Source: Actinoplanes philippinensis (GTDB lineage: Bacteria > Actinomycetota > Actinomycetes > Mycobacteriales > Micromonosporaceae). From it: DNA of 64,000 nt. Position numbers and translations under genes: made by a program. This document shows, piece by piece, positions 1 through 8,631 of this stretch. The DNA lies in contig NZ_FONV01000003.1 of the NCBI RefSeq assembly GCF_900113015.1, positions 186,001 through 250,000 on the forward strand. Direction: 5' to 3'. The notes below the pieces were generated by a model. The model had not been told where the DNA came from, made no database searches, and saw only the letters and a program-made list of their open reading frames with translations. Every line of letters starts with the position of its first letter. The first letter of the stretch is position 1.

Positions 1-462
1 CAACATCAGCAGCCAGCACGGCAGGATGAGGCACGCGGACACGCCGATGGCGTCCAGCCAGACACGCAGCCGGCCGATGGGGTCGCGATGCTGATGCGGG
101 CGCAGCAGCGCGGGCAGCATCACCAGGACGACGAGCACGAGGACGACCAGGCAGAACCGCGCGGCGACGGGGACTCCCGCGTCGGTGGTGGCGTGCGGCG
201 CGACGGTCGCGATGATCGCCCCGGCCAGCCAGGAGGCGCCGATGAGGAGCAGTCCGGCGCCGAGGGCCACGGCCCGGAAACGTGGACCGGCGGCGGTGCC
301 CCGGCCTCCCGCGCGCACCATCATCGCGCCCGGGATCAGCACACCCGCGGCAAGCAACGGACCGGCCACGAGCAGCGGCAGCAGCAGTACCGCGACCGGC
401 AGCGCGCAGACCGCGACGAGGACGGCGAACCCGGGCGCACGCACCGCCCGCAGGGCATTCAT
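1..462 (-). CDS. N-terminal part of an integral membrane protein (cut by the window edge)
   Basis: The reverse strand is open from an ATG at 462 to the window edge, giving at least 154 residues without a stop. The visible part holds about four or five hydrophobic segments (MNALRAV start, then PVAVLLLPLLVAG, ALGAGLLLIGASWLAGAI, FCLVVLVLVVLVMLPALL and VSACLILPCWLLML). The motif RLRVWLDAIGVSACL resembles the membrane sensor half of actinobacterial GGDEF/EAL or histidine-kinase proteins, but the catalytic part lies outside the window, so the function stays open. Confidence 0.6.
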   Translation of the reverse strand, partial: MNALRAVRAPGFAVLVAVCALPVAVLLLPLLVAGPLLAAGVLIPGAMMVRAGGRGTAAGPRFRAVALGAGLLLIGASWLAGAIIATVAPHATTDAGVPVAARFCLVVLVLVVLVMLPALLRPHQHRDPIGRLRVWLDAIGVSACLILPCWLLML

Positions 463-565
463 GGCGCACATCCTACGGATCCGAACCCGATCTATTAACC
501 GCCCGTGACCGATCGATGACTCCATCGACCGATTCGCTCTCCGCGAATTGCCGGGAGCAGACAGT

Positions 566-592
566 TAAGAACCTGCCCTGGGCGGCCGATTC
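566..592 (+). promoter_or_regulatory. Candidate FliA/WhiG-type (sigma-28 family) promoter
   Basis: TAAG at 566-569, exactly 15 bases, then GCCGATTC at 585-592. The family consensus is TAAA-N15-GCCGATAA. It lies about 50 bp before the GTG of the sugar-binding lipoprotein gene and would transcribe it and the chemoreceptor after it. No better sigma-A-type promoter was seen there. Confidence 0.6.
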
Positions 593-641
593 TCGGTGCT
601 GGGACCGGATCGGTCCGACCTCACGACCACGGGGAGAATCG

Positions 642-1736
642 GTGCTGGCACGACGGTGGGTGGCATGTACGGCTGTGGCGGCGGTGCTGATCACCACGAG
701 CGGCTGTGACGACGGCGCCGAGCCGGCCGCGGCCCCGGCCACGGAACGGGGCACGGTCGGCCTGGCCCTGCCGACGACGACCTCGGAGCGCTGGATCGCC
801 GACGGCGAGAACATGGTGCGCCAGTTCGAGCTGCTGGGCTACCGGACCGAGATGCAGTACGGCGAGGACGACGTGCAGAAGCAGATCGACCAGATCGAGC
901 AGATGGTCGACCACAAGGTGCGCGCGCTCGTCATCGGCGCGATCGACGGAACCGCGCTCAAGGGTGTGCTGGCCAAGGCGGCCGCCGCGGACATCCCGGT
1001 GATCGCCTACGACCGGCTGATCCGCGACAGCGGCGACGTCGACTACTACGCCACCTTCGACAACTTCAAGGTGGGCGTCCAGCAGGCCGGGGCGATCGTG
1101 GACGCGCTGAAGCTCAGGAGCGGCGGTGGCTCGTACAACCTGGAGCTCTTCGCCGGCTCTCCGGACGACAACAACGCCACGTTCTTCTTCAACGGGGCGA
1201 TGAGCGTGCTGAAGCCGTACATCTCCTCGGGTCGCCTGAAGGTTCGCAGCGGCGAGACCGGGTTCGAGCAGGTGGCCACGATGCGGTGGGACGGCGCCGT
1301 GGCGCAGAAGCGGATGGAGCGCCTGCTGAGCGGCACCTACGGGTCGGCCCGGGTGGACGCCGTCCTGTCGCCCTACGACGGCCTCAGCCGCGGCATCCTG
1401 ACCGCGCTGGAAAACGCCGGGTACGGGTCGAAGAGCAAGCGGCTGCCGGTGATCACCGGTCAGGACGCCGAACTCGACTCGGTGAAGCTGATCTCCGCCG
1501 GCAAGCAGACCGAGACCGTCTACAAGGACACCCGTGAGCTGGCCAAGGTCGCGGTGCAGATGACCAACGCGCTGCTGGTCGACGAGAAGCCGATGGTCAA
1601 CGACACCGAGCAGTACCACAACGGTGTCGAGGTCGTGCCGACCTTCCTGCTGCAGCCGGTGAACGTGGACCGGTCCAACCTCGAACGCGTCCTCGTCGAC
1701 GGTGGTTACTACACCGCCGCCCAGGTCGCCTCCTGA
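642..1736 (+). CDS. Sugar-binding lipoprotein (XylF/ChvE-like periplasmic-binding fold), probable chemoreceptor partner
   Basis: The predicted 364-residue protein starts with a lipoprotein signal ([15 protein letters not shown]; lipidated Cys near residue 26). The body is of the periplasmic-binding-protein type I fold used for xylose and multiple sugars ([38 protein letters not shown]). GTG at 642 is chosen because GGGGAG precedes it by 5 nt and the signal peptide begins there; longer in-frame starts would add an arginine-rich stretch. No ABC permease or ATPase is adjacent. Instead a chemoreceptor gene begins 29 bp after the stop. In ChvE and MglB-type systems a binding protein presents sugar to a receptor, so a sensory role is inferred. 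The ligand is unknown. Confidence 0.85.
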   Translation: MLARRWVACTAVAAVLITTSGCDDGAEPAAAPATERGTVGLALPTTTSERWIADGENMVRQFELLGYRTEMQYGEDDVQKQIDQIEQMVDHKVRALVIGAIDGTALKGVLAKAAAADIPVIAYDRLIRDSGDVDYYATFDNFKVGVQQAGAIVDALKLRSGGGSYNLELFAGSPDDNNATFFFNGAMSVLKPYISSGRLKVRSGETGFEQVATMRWDGAVAQKRMERLLSGTYGSARVDAVLSPYDGLSRGILTALENAGYGSKSKRLPVITGQDAELDSVKLISAGKQTETVYKDTRELAKVAVQMTNALLVDEKPMVNDTEQYHNGVEVVPTFLLQPVNVDRSNLERVLVDGGYYTAAQVAS

Positions 1737-1765
1737 CGCCCGGCCGAGACGAAGAGGACCCCGAC

Positions 1766-3343
1766 ATGTCCTACCGCACCATGCTCAGCGACGCCTCGGT
1801 CAGCACCAAACTGACCGCCCTGGTCGCCTCCGGCCTGCTCGCCGTCGGCACCTGTGTCGGCGTGACGCTCTACAACAACCGGCTCGCCGACCGTACCGCC
1901 GACGAACTTGCCGTCCTGAACCTGGCCAGCGCCAAGGTGCTCCGGCTGGACCAGACGGCCAGCGCCCTCAAGGTGGACGGCCTGCAGTCGATCACCCGGG
2001 ACACCCCGGCGGACCAGACGGCGCTGCTCAAGACCCGGCTGGGCGAGGCGCAGAAGCTGCTGAAGGAACTCGAGGGCATGGCGCTGCCCGGCGAGCTGAC
2101 CGCCTCGGTGGGGCGGATCCGGGCCGTCTACGACGACTACGGCAAGGTGATCGAGCGATTCGTCGCCGGGGCGGTGGCCGAACAGGGCCAGGCCCGCCTG
2201 GCGTGGGAGCAGATCGACGTCGACAACTACCTGACCAGCGCGGTGCTGGAGAACGAGCGCACGCTGTTCGCCGCCACCATCACCAAGGCCAGCGCGGACG
2301 CGACGGCCAGCCGTGACCAGGCGCAGATGATCCTGCTCGCCACGGCGCTCGCCGCGATCATCGTGCTGTGCCTGCTGGCCCGGATCATCGTCACCTCGAT
2401 CACCCGGCCGCTGCAGCGGGTGCGCACCGCGCTCAAGGCGATGGCCGAGGGCGACCTGACGGTCAGCACCGACGTCACCTCCCGCGACGAGATGGGCCAG
2501 ATGGCGCGGGCCCTGGACGAGGCGCAGGGCAACATGCGTACGGTCGTCGCGCAGGCCGCGGCGTCGGCGAAGGCGCTGTCGACCGCCGCCGACGACATGA
2601 CCGCCACCGCCGGCAGCATCGCCGACGCGGCGCTCGGCTCGTCGCAGCAGGCCCGGACCGTCTCCGGCACCGCCGAGTCGGTGTCCACGAACGTCAGCGC
2701 GGTGGCGGCCGGCGCGGCCGAGATGGCCGAGTCGATCCGGGAGATCGCGCACAGCACCGCCCGGGCCGCCGAGGTGGCCGGCCAGGCCGTCGAGGTCGCC
2801 CGCTCGACCAGCACGCACATCGACAAGCTGGGCACCTCGTCGGCCGAGATCGCCGCCGTGGTCGGCGCGATCACCAGCATCGCCGAGCAGACCAACCTGC
2901 TCGCCCTCAACGCCACCATCGAGGCCGCCCGCGCCGGCGAGTCCGGCAAGGGCTTCGCCGTCGTCGCCTCCGAGGTCAAGGACCTGGCCCAGGAGACCGC
3001 GCGGGCCACCGAGGACATCACCCGGCGGGTCGCGGCCATCCAGCAGGACACGGCCGGCGCGGTCGAGGCGATCAGCCAGATCACCTCGGTCATCGAGCAG
3101 ATCAACGACTTCCAGGCGACGATCGCGACGGCCGTGGAGGAGCAGACCGCCACGACCGCCGAGATGAACCGGGGCATCACCGCGGTCGCCGGTGGCGCGG
3201 GCGACATCGCGGCCGGGGTCGCCGGGCTCGCCTCCTCGTCGGAGATCACCACGGCCGGCGCGGCCCAGTCGAAGCAGGCGATCACCGAACTCAGCTCGAT
3301 GGCCCGCGAGCTCCAGGGCCTGGTGGCGCGCTTCCGGGCATAG
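1766..3343 (+). CDS. Methyl-accepting chemotaxis protein with four-helix-type sensor
   Basis: 525 residues. A first membrane helix (about 16-36) is followed by an extracellular helical region of about 155 residues, a second helix (about 191-214), a HAMP linker ([20 protein letters not shown]) and a long coiled-coil signalling domain. The conserved hairpin tip, which contacts CheA and CheW, is clear ([20 protein letters not shown]). It transduces ligand or binding-protein occupancy to the flagellar kinase complex. It lies 29 bp downstream of the sugar-binding lipoprotein and probably shares its transcript, so the two are likely a sensing pair. No C-terminal CheR-docking pentapeptide is present. 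Confidence 0.93.
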   Translation: MSYRTMLSDASVSTKLTALVASGLLAVGTCVGVTLYNNRLADRTADELAVLNLASAKVLRLDQTASALKVDGLQSITRDTPADQTALLKTRLGEAQKLLKELEGMALPGELTASVGRIRAVYDDYGKVIERFVAGAVAEQGQARLAWEQIDVDNYLTSAVLENERTLFAATITKASADATASRDQAQMILLATALAAIIVLCLLARIIVTSITRPLQRVRTALKAMAEGDLTVSTDVTSRDEMGQMARALDEAQGNMRTVVAQAAASAKALSTAADDMTATAGSIADAALGSSQQARTVSGTAESVSTNVSAVAAGAAEMAESIREIAHSTARAAEVAGQAVEVARSTSTHIDKLGTSSAEIAAVVGAITSIAEQTNLLALNATIEAARAGESGKGFAVVASEVKDLAQETARATEDITRRVAAIQQDTAGAVEAISQITSVIEQINDFQATIATAVEEQTATTAEMNRGITAVAGGAGDIAAGVAGLASSSEITTAGAAQSKQAITELSSMARELQGLVARFRA

Positions 3344-3413
3344 CACGAGGGCCGTACCGCCGTACCACATACCGGGAAGTTCGAGGTCACCCGGCCGGCT
3401 CTACGCTGGCCGG

Positions 3414-4034
3414 GTGGAACTTCTCGACGTCATCGGATGGGTGGGCTCGGCCCTGCTCGTCTGGTCCCTGCTGCAGAGCCGGCTGCTGCGGCTGCGCGCC
3501 CTGAACCTGGTCGGCTGCCTGGTGCTGATCGGCTTCAACGCGGCGGTCGGCGTCTGGCCGATGGTGGGGCTCAACGTGGTCCTCGCCGTGATCAACGTCT
3601 GGTACCTGTGGCGGATGCTGGCGACCCGGCACGACGACAAGGTCTACCAGGTGGTCGAGGTCCGCACCGACGACGCGTTCCTGCTCCACGTGCTGCGCGC
3701 CCACCACGAGGACATCAGGCGATTCAACCCCGGATTCGGTACGGACCACCTGGCCCGCCCCGGCGCCGCGGCCTTCCTGATCGTCCACGTCGACGAGGTG
3801 GCCGGGGTGGTCGTGTTCCACACCGCCGGCGACGGGGTCGCGCAGGTCGACCTGGACTACGTGGTCGAGCGGTACCGGGACCTCACCCCCGGCGAGTTCG
3901 TGTTCCGGCGCAGCGGCTACTTCACCGACCGCGGCTGCCGGGTGGTGCTCACCCCGCCCGGCATGCGCGCCCCCTACTACGGGCGGCTCGGCTTCCACCG
4001 CAGCGGCGACTCGTACCGCCTCGAACTGGCCTGA
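3414..4034 (+). CDS. YgjV-family inner-membrane protein with C-terminal GNAT-like domain
   Basis: 206 residues. Residues 1-75 form about three membrane segments (DVIGWVGSALLVWSLLQSRL, GCLVLIGFNAAVGVWPMVG, LNVVLAVINVWYLWRML), which match the YgjV family. The remaining 125 residues are soluble and end in PYYGRLGFHRSGDSYRLEL, a motif seen at the end of acetyltransferase-like folds. The reaction, if any, is unknown. The start is the GTG at 3414: a -10-like TACGCT lies 6 nt before it and no Shine-Dalgarno sequence exists, so the mRNA is probably leaderless. The gene converges with the GlxA-type regulator. Confidence 0.75.
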   Translation: MELLDVIGWVGSALLVWSLLQSRLLRLRALNLVGCLVLIGFNAAVGVWPMVGLNVVLAVINVWYLWRMLATRHDDKVYQVVEVRTDDAFLLHVLRAHHEDIRRFNPGFGTDHLARPGAAAFLIVHVDEVAGVVVFHTAGDGVAQVDLDYVVERYRDLTPGEFVFRRSGYFTDRGCRVVLTPPGMRAPYYGRLGFHRSGDSYRLELA

Positions 4035-4058
4035 TCCAGCTTGTCGCCCCGCCGCGCG

Positions 4059-5030
4059 CTACGCCGCCGCCGGGGCGTGGCGGAAGGTACGCCGGTAGCT
4101 GTGCGGCCCGACCCCGGTGACCGTGCGCAGATGCATCCGGAACGAGGCGGCCGTGCCGAAGCCGGCCCGCTCGGCGACCCGCTCCACCGGCAGGTCGGTG
4201 GTCTCCAGCAGGTGCCGGGCCAGGTCGACGCGCTGGCTGATCAGCCACGACCCGGGCGTGACACCGGTCTCCTGCCGGAACCGCCGGGTGAACGTGCGGA
4301 TGCTCATCCGGGCGTGCCCGGCCAGCGCCGCCAGGTTCAGCGGCTCGTCCAGCCGCTGCAGCGCCCACTCCCGGGTCGGCGCCGTCGACGTCTCGGTGTG
4401 CTCCGGGACCGGCTGCTCGATGTACTGCGCCTGCCCACCGTCACGCCACGGCGGCACCACGCAGCGCCGGGCGACCGCGTTGGCGATCTCGCTGCCGTGG
4501 TCGCGGCGCACGATGTGCAGGCACAGGTCGACGCCCGCGGCTGCGCCGGCCGAGGTCAGCACGTCGCCGTCGTCGACGAACAGCACCGTCGGGTCGACCG
4601 CGATCCGCGGGAACAGGCGCTGGAAGTGCTCGGCGCAATACCAGTGGTTGGTGGCCGGCCGGCCGTCGAGGAGCCCGGCCGCAGCCAGCACATACGCCCC
4701 CGTGCAGATCGACACCAGGCGGGTGCCCGGCCGGAGGTGCGCGAGCGCGGCCCGGAGCTCGTCGCTGACGGCGCCGTCGGTGAACATCGGCGCCAGCGGC
4801 TCCAGCGCGGGCACCACGACGGTGCCGGCGGTGGCCAGGATCTCCGGCCCGTGCTCGACGGTGACGGCGAAGTCGGCGGCGGTGGGCACCGGCCCGGCGC
4901 CGAGACCCGCGGTGACCACCTCGTAGAGCGGTGCGCCGGCGCTGTCCACCACGCTGCCGAAGACCCGCTTGGGGATCCCCATCTCGAACGGGTAGACGCC
5001 GGGCAGGGCGAGGACGACGACACGATGCAT
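4059..5030 (-). CDS. GlxA-type transcriptional regulator (DJ-1/PfpI domain plus AraC HTH)
   Basis: 323 residues. The N-terminal half is a DJ-1/PfpI fold (VVVLALPGVYPFEMGIPKRV), with the nucleophile-elbow Cys in SICTGAYVLAAAG (C109). The C-terminal half carries two AraC-type helix-turn-helix units (LAALAGHARMSIRTFTRRF and VERVAERAGFGTAASFRMHL). Such proteins are regulators, not proteases. The ATG at 5030 is preferred over one 18 nt upstream because the domain begins there and AAAGAT, a possible -10 box, sits 6 nt before it. The gene is divergent from the oxidoreductase gene at 5102 with only 71 bp between; control of that gene is inferred. Confidence 0.9.
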   Translation of the reverse strand: MHRVVVLALPGVYPFEMGIPKRVFGSVVDSAGAPLYEVVTAGLGAGPVPTAADFAVTVEHGPEILATAGTVVVPALEPLAPMFTDGAVSDELRAALAHLRPGTRLVSICTGAYVLAAAGLLDGRPATNHWYCAEHFQRLFPRIAVDPTVLFVDDGDVLTSAGAAAGVDLCLHIVRRDHGSEIANAVARRCVVPPWRDGGQAQYIEQPVPEHTETSTAPTREWALQRLDEPLNLAALAGHARMSIRTFTRRFRQETGVTPGSWLISQRVDLARHLLETTDLPVERVAERAGFGTAASFRMHLRTVTGVGPHSYRRTFRHAPAAA

Positions 5031-5101
5031 GGCCAGATCTTTGCACATCCCGTCATTCAGGCCACTGTTTCGGTACGCCCGTGCCCGCGACGCTGTTCCC
5101 C

Positions 5102-6040
5102 ATGCGCGTCATCACTCAAGATCAGCTGGGCGGTCCCGAGGTTCTCCACGAGAGCACGGCGGACCGTCCGTCCCCCGGTCCCACCGAGATCCTCGTACGG
5201 GTCCACGCGGCCGGCCTCAACCCGGTCGACGCCAAGACCCGGGCGCACGGCGGGTTCCTCGGACAGCCGCCGTTCGTCCTCGGCTGGGACGTCTCCGGCG
5301 TCGTCGAGCAGGCCGGCGCCGGTGTGACACTGTTCGAACCCGGCGACGAGGTGTTCGGCATGCCGTGGTTCCCGCGTCCGGCCGGCGCCTACGCCGACTA
5401 TGTCACCGGGCCGGCCCGCCACTTCGCCGCCAAACCCGCCGGCCTCGACCACGTGCGCGCGGCCGGGCTGCCGCTCACCGGCCTCACCGCCTGGCAGGCG
5501 CTGGTGGACCGGGCCGAGGTGCGGCCCGGTCAGCGGGTCCTGATCCATGCGGCGGCCGGCGGGGTCGGTCATCTCGCGGTGCAGATCGCCAAGGCCCGGG
5601 GAGCGTACGTGATCGGCACCGCCCGGGCGTCCAAGCACGACCTGCTGCGCGACCTCGGCGCGGACGAGGTGATCGACTACACGGCGGTCGACTTCACCGG
5701 CGCGATCGACCCGGTCGACGTGGTGATCGACCCGATCGGCGGCGCGGACGGCCCACGCTGCCTGCGGGTCCTGAAGCCCGGCGGCATCCTGGTGTCGCTG
5801 AACTCCCCCGCCGAACAGCACCTCGTGGCCCCCGCCGCGGAACTCGGCGTCCGCGCCGGCTTCCTGCTCGTCGAACCGGACCGGGCCGGCCTGCTCGCCC
5901 TGGCCGACCTGGTGCGGACCGGCCGGCTGCGGGTCCTCGTCGAGGCGTCGCTGCCGCTGGCGGAGGCCGCGAAGGCCCACGAGCTGAGCGAGACCGGCCG
6001 CGTAACCGGCAAGATCGTCCTCACCACCGACGCGGCCTGA
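5102..6040 (+). CDS. NADP-dependent quinone-type oxidoreductase (MDR superfamily)
   Basis: 312 residues with a GroES-like N-terminal domain (PPFVLGWDVSGVVEQAG) and a nucleotide-binding Rossmann domain with the motif AAAGGVGHLAVQIAKARGA. It lacks the zinc ligands of classical alcohol dehydrogenases, so it belongs to the zinc-free quinone reductase/zeta-crystallin branch and likely reduces quinones or enones with NADPH in the cytoplasm. The neighbour is the divergent GlxA-type regulator, a common pairing in actinobacteria. The true substrate cannot be read from the sequence. Confidence 0.9.
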   Translation: MRVITQDQLGGPEVLHESTADRPSPGPTEILVRVHAAGLNPVDAKTRAHGGFLGQPPFVLGWDVSGVVEQAGAGVTLFEPGDEVFGMPWFPRPAGAYADYVTGPARHFAAKPAGLDHVRAAGLPLTGLTAWQALVDRAEVRPGQRVLIHAAAGGVGHLAVQIAKARGAYVIGTARASKHDLLRDLGADEVIDYTAVDFTGAIDPVDVVIDPIGGADGPRCLRVLKPGGILVSLNSPAEQHLVAPAAELGVRAGFLLVEPDRAGLLALADLVRTGRLRVLVEASLPLAEAAKAHELSETGRVTGKIVLTTDAA

Positions 6041-6056
6041 CCCCCTCCGCCGGGTT

Positions 6057-6190
6057 GCGGTCACCGCGCCGCTTCCGGCACCGGCCGGGATTCCGGCGAC
6101 CATCGCGCTGCGGTCACCGCGCCGCTTCCGGCGCCGGCCGGGATTTCGGTGACCATCGCGCTGCGGTCAGCGCGTGGGTTCCGGCGCCGG
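6057..6190. repeat. 53-bp tandem repeat, about 2.5 copies, spanning the MFS stop codon
   Basis: Copies begin at 6057, 6110 and 6163 with GCGGTCA; the first two are nearly identical and the third is partial and degenerate. The stop codon of the MFS gene (6114-6116, reverse strand) lies in the second copy, and its equivalent recurs in the first. The end of the MFS protein (LTAARWSPKSRPAPEAAR) is therefore repeated downstream in another frame. Confidence 0.9.
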
Positions 6191-7325
6191 CGGCCACGAA
6201 GACGCCGCCGAGCAGGAGCCAGCCCGGCAGGCCGAAGGCGACGGCGGTCGACGTGACCACCACCGGGGCGACGGCCCGGCCGATGGCGACACCGGCCTGG
6301 CTGACGCCCTGGTAGGCGCCGGACGCGGCCGGGTCGGCCCACTCGAACGCCAGCTCCCAGCCGCCGGTCTCGGTGACGATCTCGCCGAGGCTGTGCGCCA
6401 CGACCGCCGCCACCAGCAGCGCCATCGCGAACCCGGCGCCGCCCGGATATCCGGCCGCCGCGTAGCCCAGGCAGGCCAGCAGGAGCAGGACCGTGCCGAG
6501 CAGGACCGCCCGGCCCGCCGACGGCACGCCGGTGACCAGCCGGGTCGACCAGACCTGCAGGGACGACACCAGCGCGGTGTTGAGCAACAGCAGCAGCGCC
6601 ACTGTCACGTCCGGCGCCGGCGTATGACCGGTCACCCATAGCGGCATCCCCACGGTGAGCAGCAGGAACTGCATGCTCACCACGGCGTGCAGCGCGGTCG
6701 CCGTCAGATAGCGACGATCACCGAGCGGCGCCCGGCCGCCCCCCACCGGCCGGTCACCGCCCTCCCCGGCGAGCACGGGCAGAGCCCGCAGGGGCACCAG
6801 AGCGACCAGGATGAGTACGGCCGCGAACAGTACCGCTGTCACGTACGCGGGCCGGCTCCCCACCGCCAGCGCCACTGCCGCCACCCCGGAGCCGGCCGCG
6901 ATGGACACGTTGTCCACCACGCGCAGCCACGCCCGTACGCCGACCCGGTCCGGCCCGGTGAACGCGCGGGCCAGCAGCGCGACGTGAGCGGTCCGCTGCA
7001 CACTCTCGGCGCCGACCGCCACGCACGCGACCAGCACGAACGTGGCAGCGTCGCGGGTCAGGCAGTACGCCGCGAGCGCCGCGCCCTGTGCCGTGGCCGC
7101 GAGCAGCAGCACCCGCCGCGGCCCGAACCGGTCGCAGAGACGCCCGGCCGCGAACGCGGTCACCACTCCCCCGCCCCCGGCGATGGTCAGCCCCACCCCC
7201 ACGGTCGCCGGACTGATCCCGGCCACGGTGGTGAAGAACAGCGCGCTGACGCTGAACATCACCCCCTTGGCCGTCGAGGTGGCCACGGTGGCCCAGGTCA
7301 GAACTCGTTTCACAGGCACGCGCAC
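6114..7325 (-). CDS. Major facilitator superfamily transporter
   Basis: About 403 residues with roughly 12 hydrophobic segments. The loop 2-3 motif A is recognisable (GRLCDRFGPRRVL). It is a drug or metabolite transporter in the cytoplasmic membrane; the substrate is not predictable. The start is uncertain among in-frame GTG codons at 7325 and just downstream, and no clear ribosome-binding site is present. It is divergent from the ArsR-like regulator at 7376, with 50 bp between them. Its last residues come from a duplicated 53-bp repeat and are probably not conserved. Confidence 0.88.
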   Translation of the reverse strand: MRVPVKRVLTWATVATSTAKGVMFSVSALFFTTVAGISPATVGVGLTIAGGGGVVTAFAAGRLCDRFGPRRVLLLAATAQGAALAAYCLTRDAATFVLVACVAVGAESVQRTAHVALLARAFTGPDRVGVRAWLRVVDNVSIAAGSGVAAVALAVGSRPAYVTAVLFAAVLILVALVPLRALPVLAGEGGDRPVGGGRAPLGDRRYLTATALHAVVSMQFLLLTVGMPLWVTGHTPAPDVTVALLLLLNTALVSSLQVWSTRLVTGVPSAGRAVLLGTVLLLLACLGYAAAGYPGGAGFAMALLVAAVVAHSLGEIVTETGGWELAFEWADPAASGAYQGVSQAGVAIGRAVAPVVVTSTAVAFGLPGWLLLGGVFVAAGAGTHALTAARWSPKSRPAPEAAR

Positions 7326-7375
7326 CAGTTGACCGGGGCGGGCCGTACCCCGCGATTGATGTAGCGTTCTGCTTC

Positions 7376-8344
7376 ATGCCGGTGCGATACAGGCTGGTCG
7401 GCCCCGACCTGGCGAGCGTCCGGTTCGCCGTGTCGCCGCTCAACGAGCTGGTGCTGTCCCTGCGCAGCTGGCGTGACCCGGGCCGGTTCCCGGTCCACCT
7501 GCCGTGGATCCGCCGTATGCAGCAGGCCCGGCCGGCCCTCGACACCGAGATGCTGCTGGCGCTGATCGACGAGCGGCTGTCCACACCGGATTTCCTGACC
7601 CCGCCGCCGCGGTCCCCGCTGACCCGCCTCGACGACGAGCTGGCCGCGATCGCCGCCACCCCACCCGACGTCGTCCACCGCAACCTGCGGCTGCTCTACC
7701 ACGCCGACGAGCGCATCCCGCCGCCGTGGCGCGAGCCCGGCGCGCTGCCCCGGATGGTCGCCGCCCTGGCCGGATACTGGGACCTCTGCTTCGCCGCCCA
7801 CTGGCCGCGGATGCGTGCCCTGCTGGAGGCCGACGTCACCTTCCGCGGCCGGGAGATCGCCCAGCACGGCCTGGCCAGGATGTTCGCCGGCCTGTCCGAG
7901 CGGGTGACGATGACCGGCGACACCGTCGAGGTCCGCCTGCACTCGGACGTCCACTACACCCGCCCGACCCTGGGTGGCCTGACCCTGGTCCCGACGATGT
8001 GGACCCCCGCGGTGGCCGCCCCGATCTCCGCCGGCGAGCCCCCGATGATCATCTACCTGGCGCGTGGCTCGGCGACCCTGTGGGAGCCGGAGCCGCTGCC
8101 CGCCCCCGGCGCGCTGGCGGCCCTGCTCGGCGCCCACCGGGCGGGCCTGCTGACCCGCCTGGGCACCCCCGCCTCCTCGACCGAGCTGGCCACCCGTCTG
8201 GGCGTCACCACCACCGCGGTGAACCAGCACCTCCGCGCCCTCCGAGCGGCTGGCCTGCTGGTCTCGGCGAGACACGGCCGCTCGGTCCTCTACCGCCGCT
8301 CCGAGCTGGGCGACCGCCTCCTGGCCGGGTCCGCACCCGCCTGA
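7376..8344 (+). CDS. ArsR-family regulator with N-terminal DUF5937-like domain
   Basis: 322 residues. The long N-terminal part (VRFAVSPLNELVLSLRSWRDP) is typical of actinobacterial regulators with a DUF5937-type domain. The C-terminal winged helix is an ArsR type (STELATRLGVTTTAVNQHLRALRAAGLLVSARHG read in segments). No cysteine metal-binding motif is seen, so metal sensing is not indicated. The divergent MFS transporter is the obvious candidate target. The stop codon opens a run of 16-bp repeats. Confidence 0.87.
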   Translation: MPVRYRLVGPDLASVRFAVSPLNELVLSLRSWRDPGRFPVHLPWIRRMQQARPALDTEMLLALIDERLSTPDFLTPPPRSPLTRLDDELAAIAATPPDVVHRNLRLLYHADERIPPPWREPGALPRMVAALAGYWDLCFAAHWPRMRALLEADVTFRGREIAQHGLARMFAGLSERVTMTGDTVEVRLHSDVHYTRPTLGGLTLVPTMWTPAVAAPISAGEPPMIIYLARGSATLWEPEPLPAPGALAALLGAHRAGLLTRLGTPASSTELATRLGVTTTAVNQHLRALRAAGLLVSARHGRSVLYRRSELGDRLLAGSAPA

Positions 8345-8517
8345 GGTCCGGCCCGCCCGAGGTCCGGCCCGCCTGAAGTCCGGCCCGCCTGAAGTCCGGC
8401 CCGCCTGAAGTCCGGCCCGCCTGAAGTCCGGCCCGCCTGAAGTCCGGCCCGCCCGAGGTCCGGCCCGCCTGAAGTCCGGCCCGCCTGAAGTCCGGCCCGC
8501 CCGAGGTCAGGCCCGCA
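8342..8517. repeat. 16-bp tandem repeat, 11 copies
   Basis: Units of TGAAGTCCGGCCCGCC, with TGAGG or CGAGG variants, start at 8342 and every 16 bases to 8517; the last copy is degenerate. The first three bases are the stop codon of the ArsR-like gene. Eleven regular copies with few substitutions suggest recent slippage. The reverse reading frames are open but repetitive and not thought to be coding. Confidence 0.95.
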
Positions 8518-8533
8518 CCGCCGGACAGGCTCC

Positions 8534-8613
8534 TGACCTGCCTGACGGACGGCCGGACACGGAACCGGCTTCGACCTGCCTGGCGTCCGGCCGGCCGGAC
8601 GTCAGGCAGGTCA
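8534..8613. terminator. Large inverted repeat between convergent genes, candidate bidirectional terminator
   Basis: TGACCTGCCTGACG at 8534-8547 is the exact complement of CGTCAGGCAGGTCA at 8600-8613, and the GGCCGGA-rich stretches inside the arms pair further. It lies between the ArsR-like gene and the convergent GH30 gene. There is no T-run, as is usual in this GC range. Confidence 0.55.
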
Positions 8614-8631
8614 CGACGCATCAGGATCCCG

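Noticed and set aside
8205..8621. Reverse-strand frame of 138 codons with RRAGLQAGRTSGGPDF repeats
   Set aside because: It exists only because the 16-bp repeat lacks stops on that strand; composition is low-complexity and no ribosome-binding site or family match is seen.
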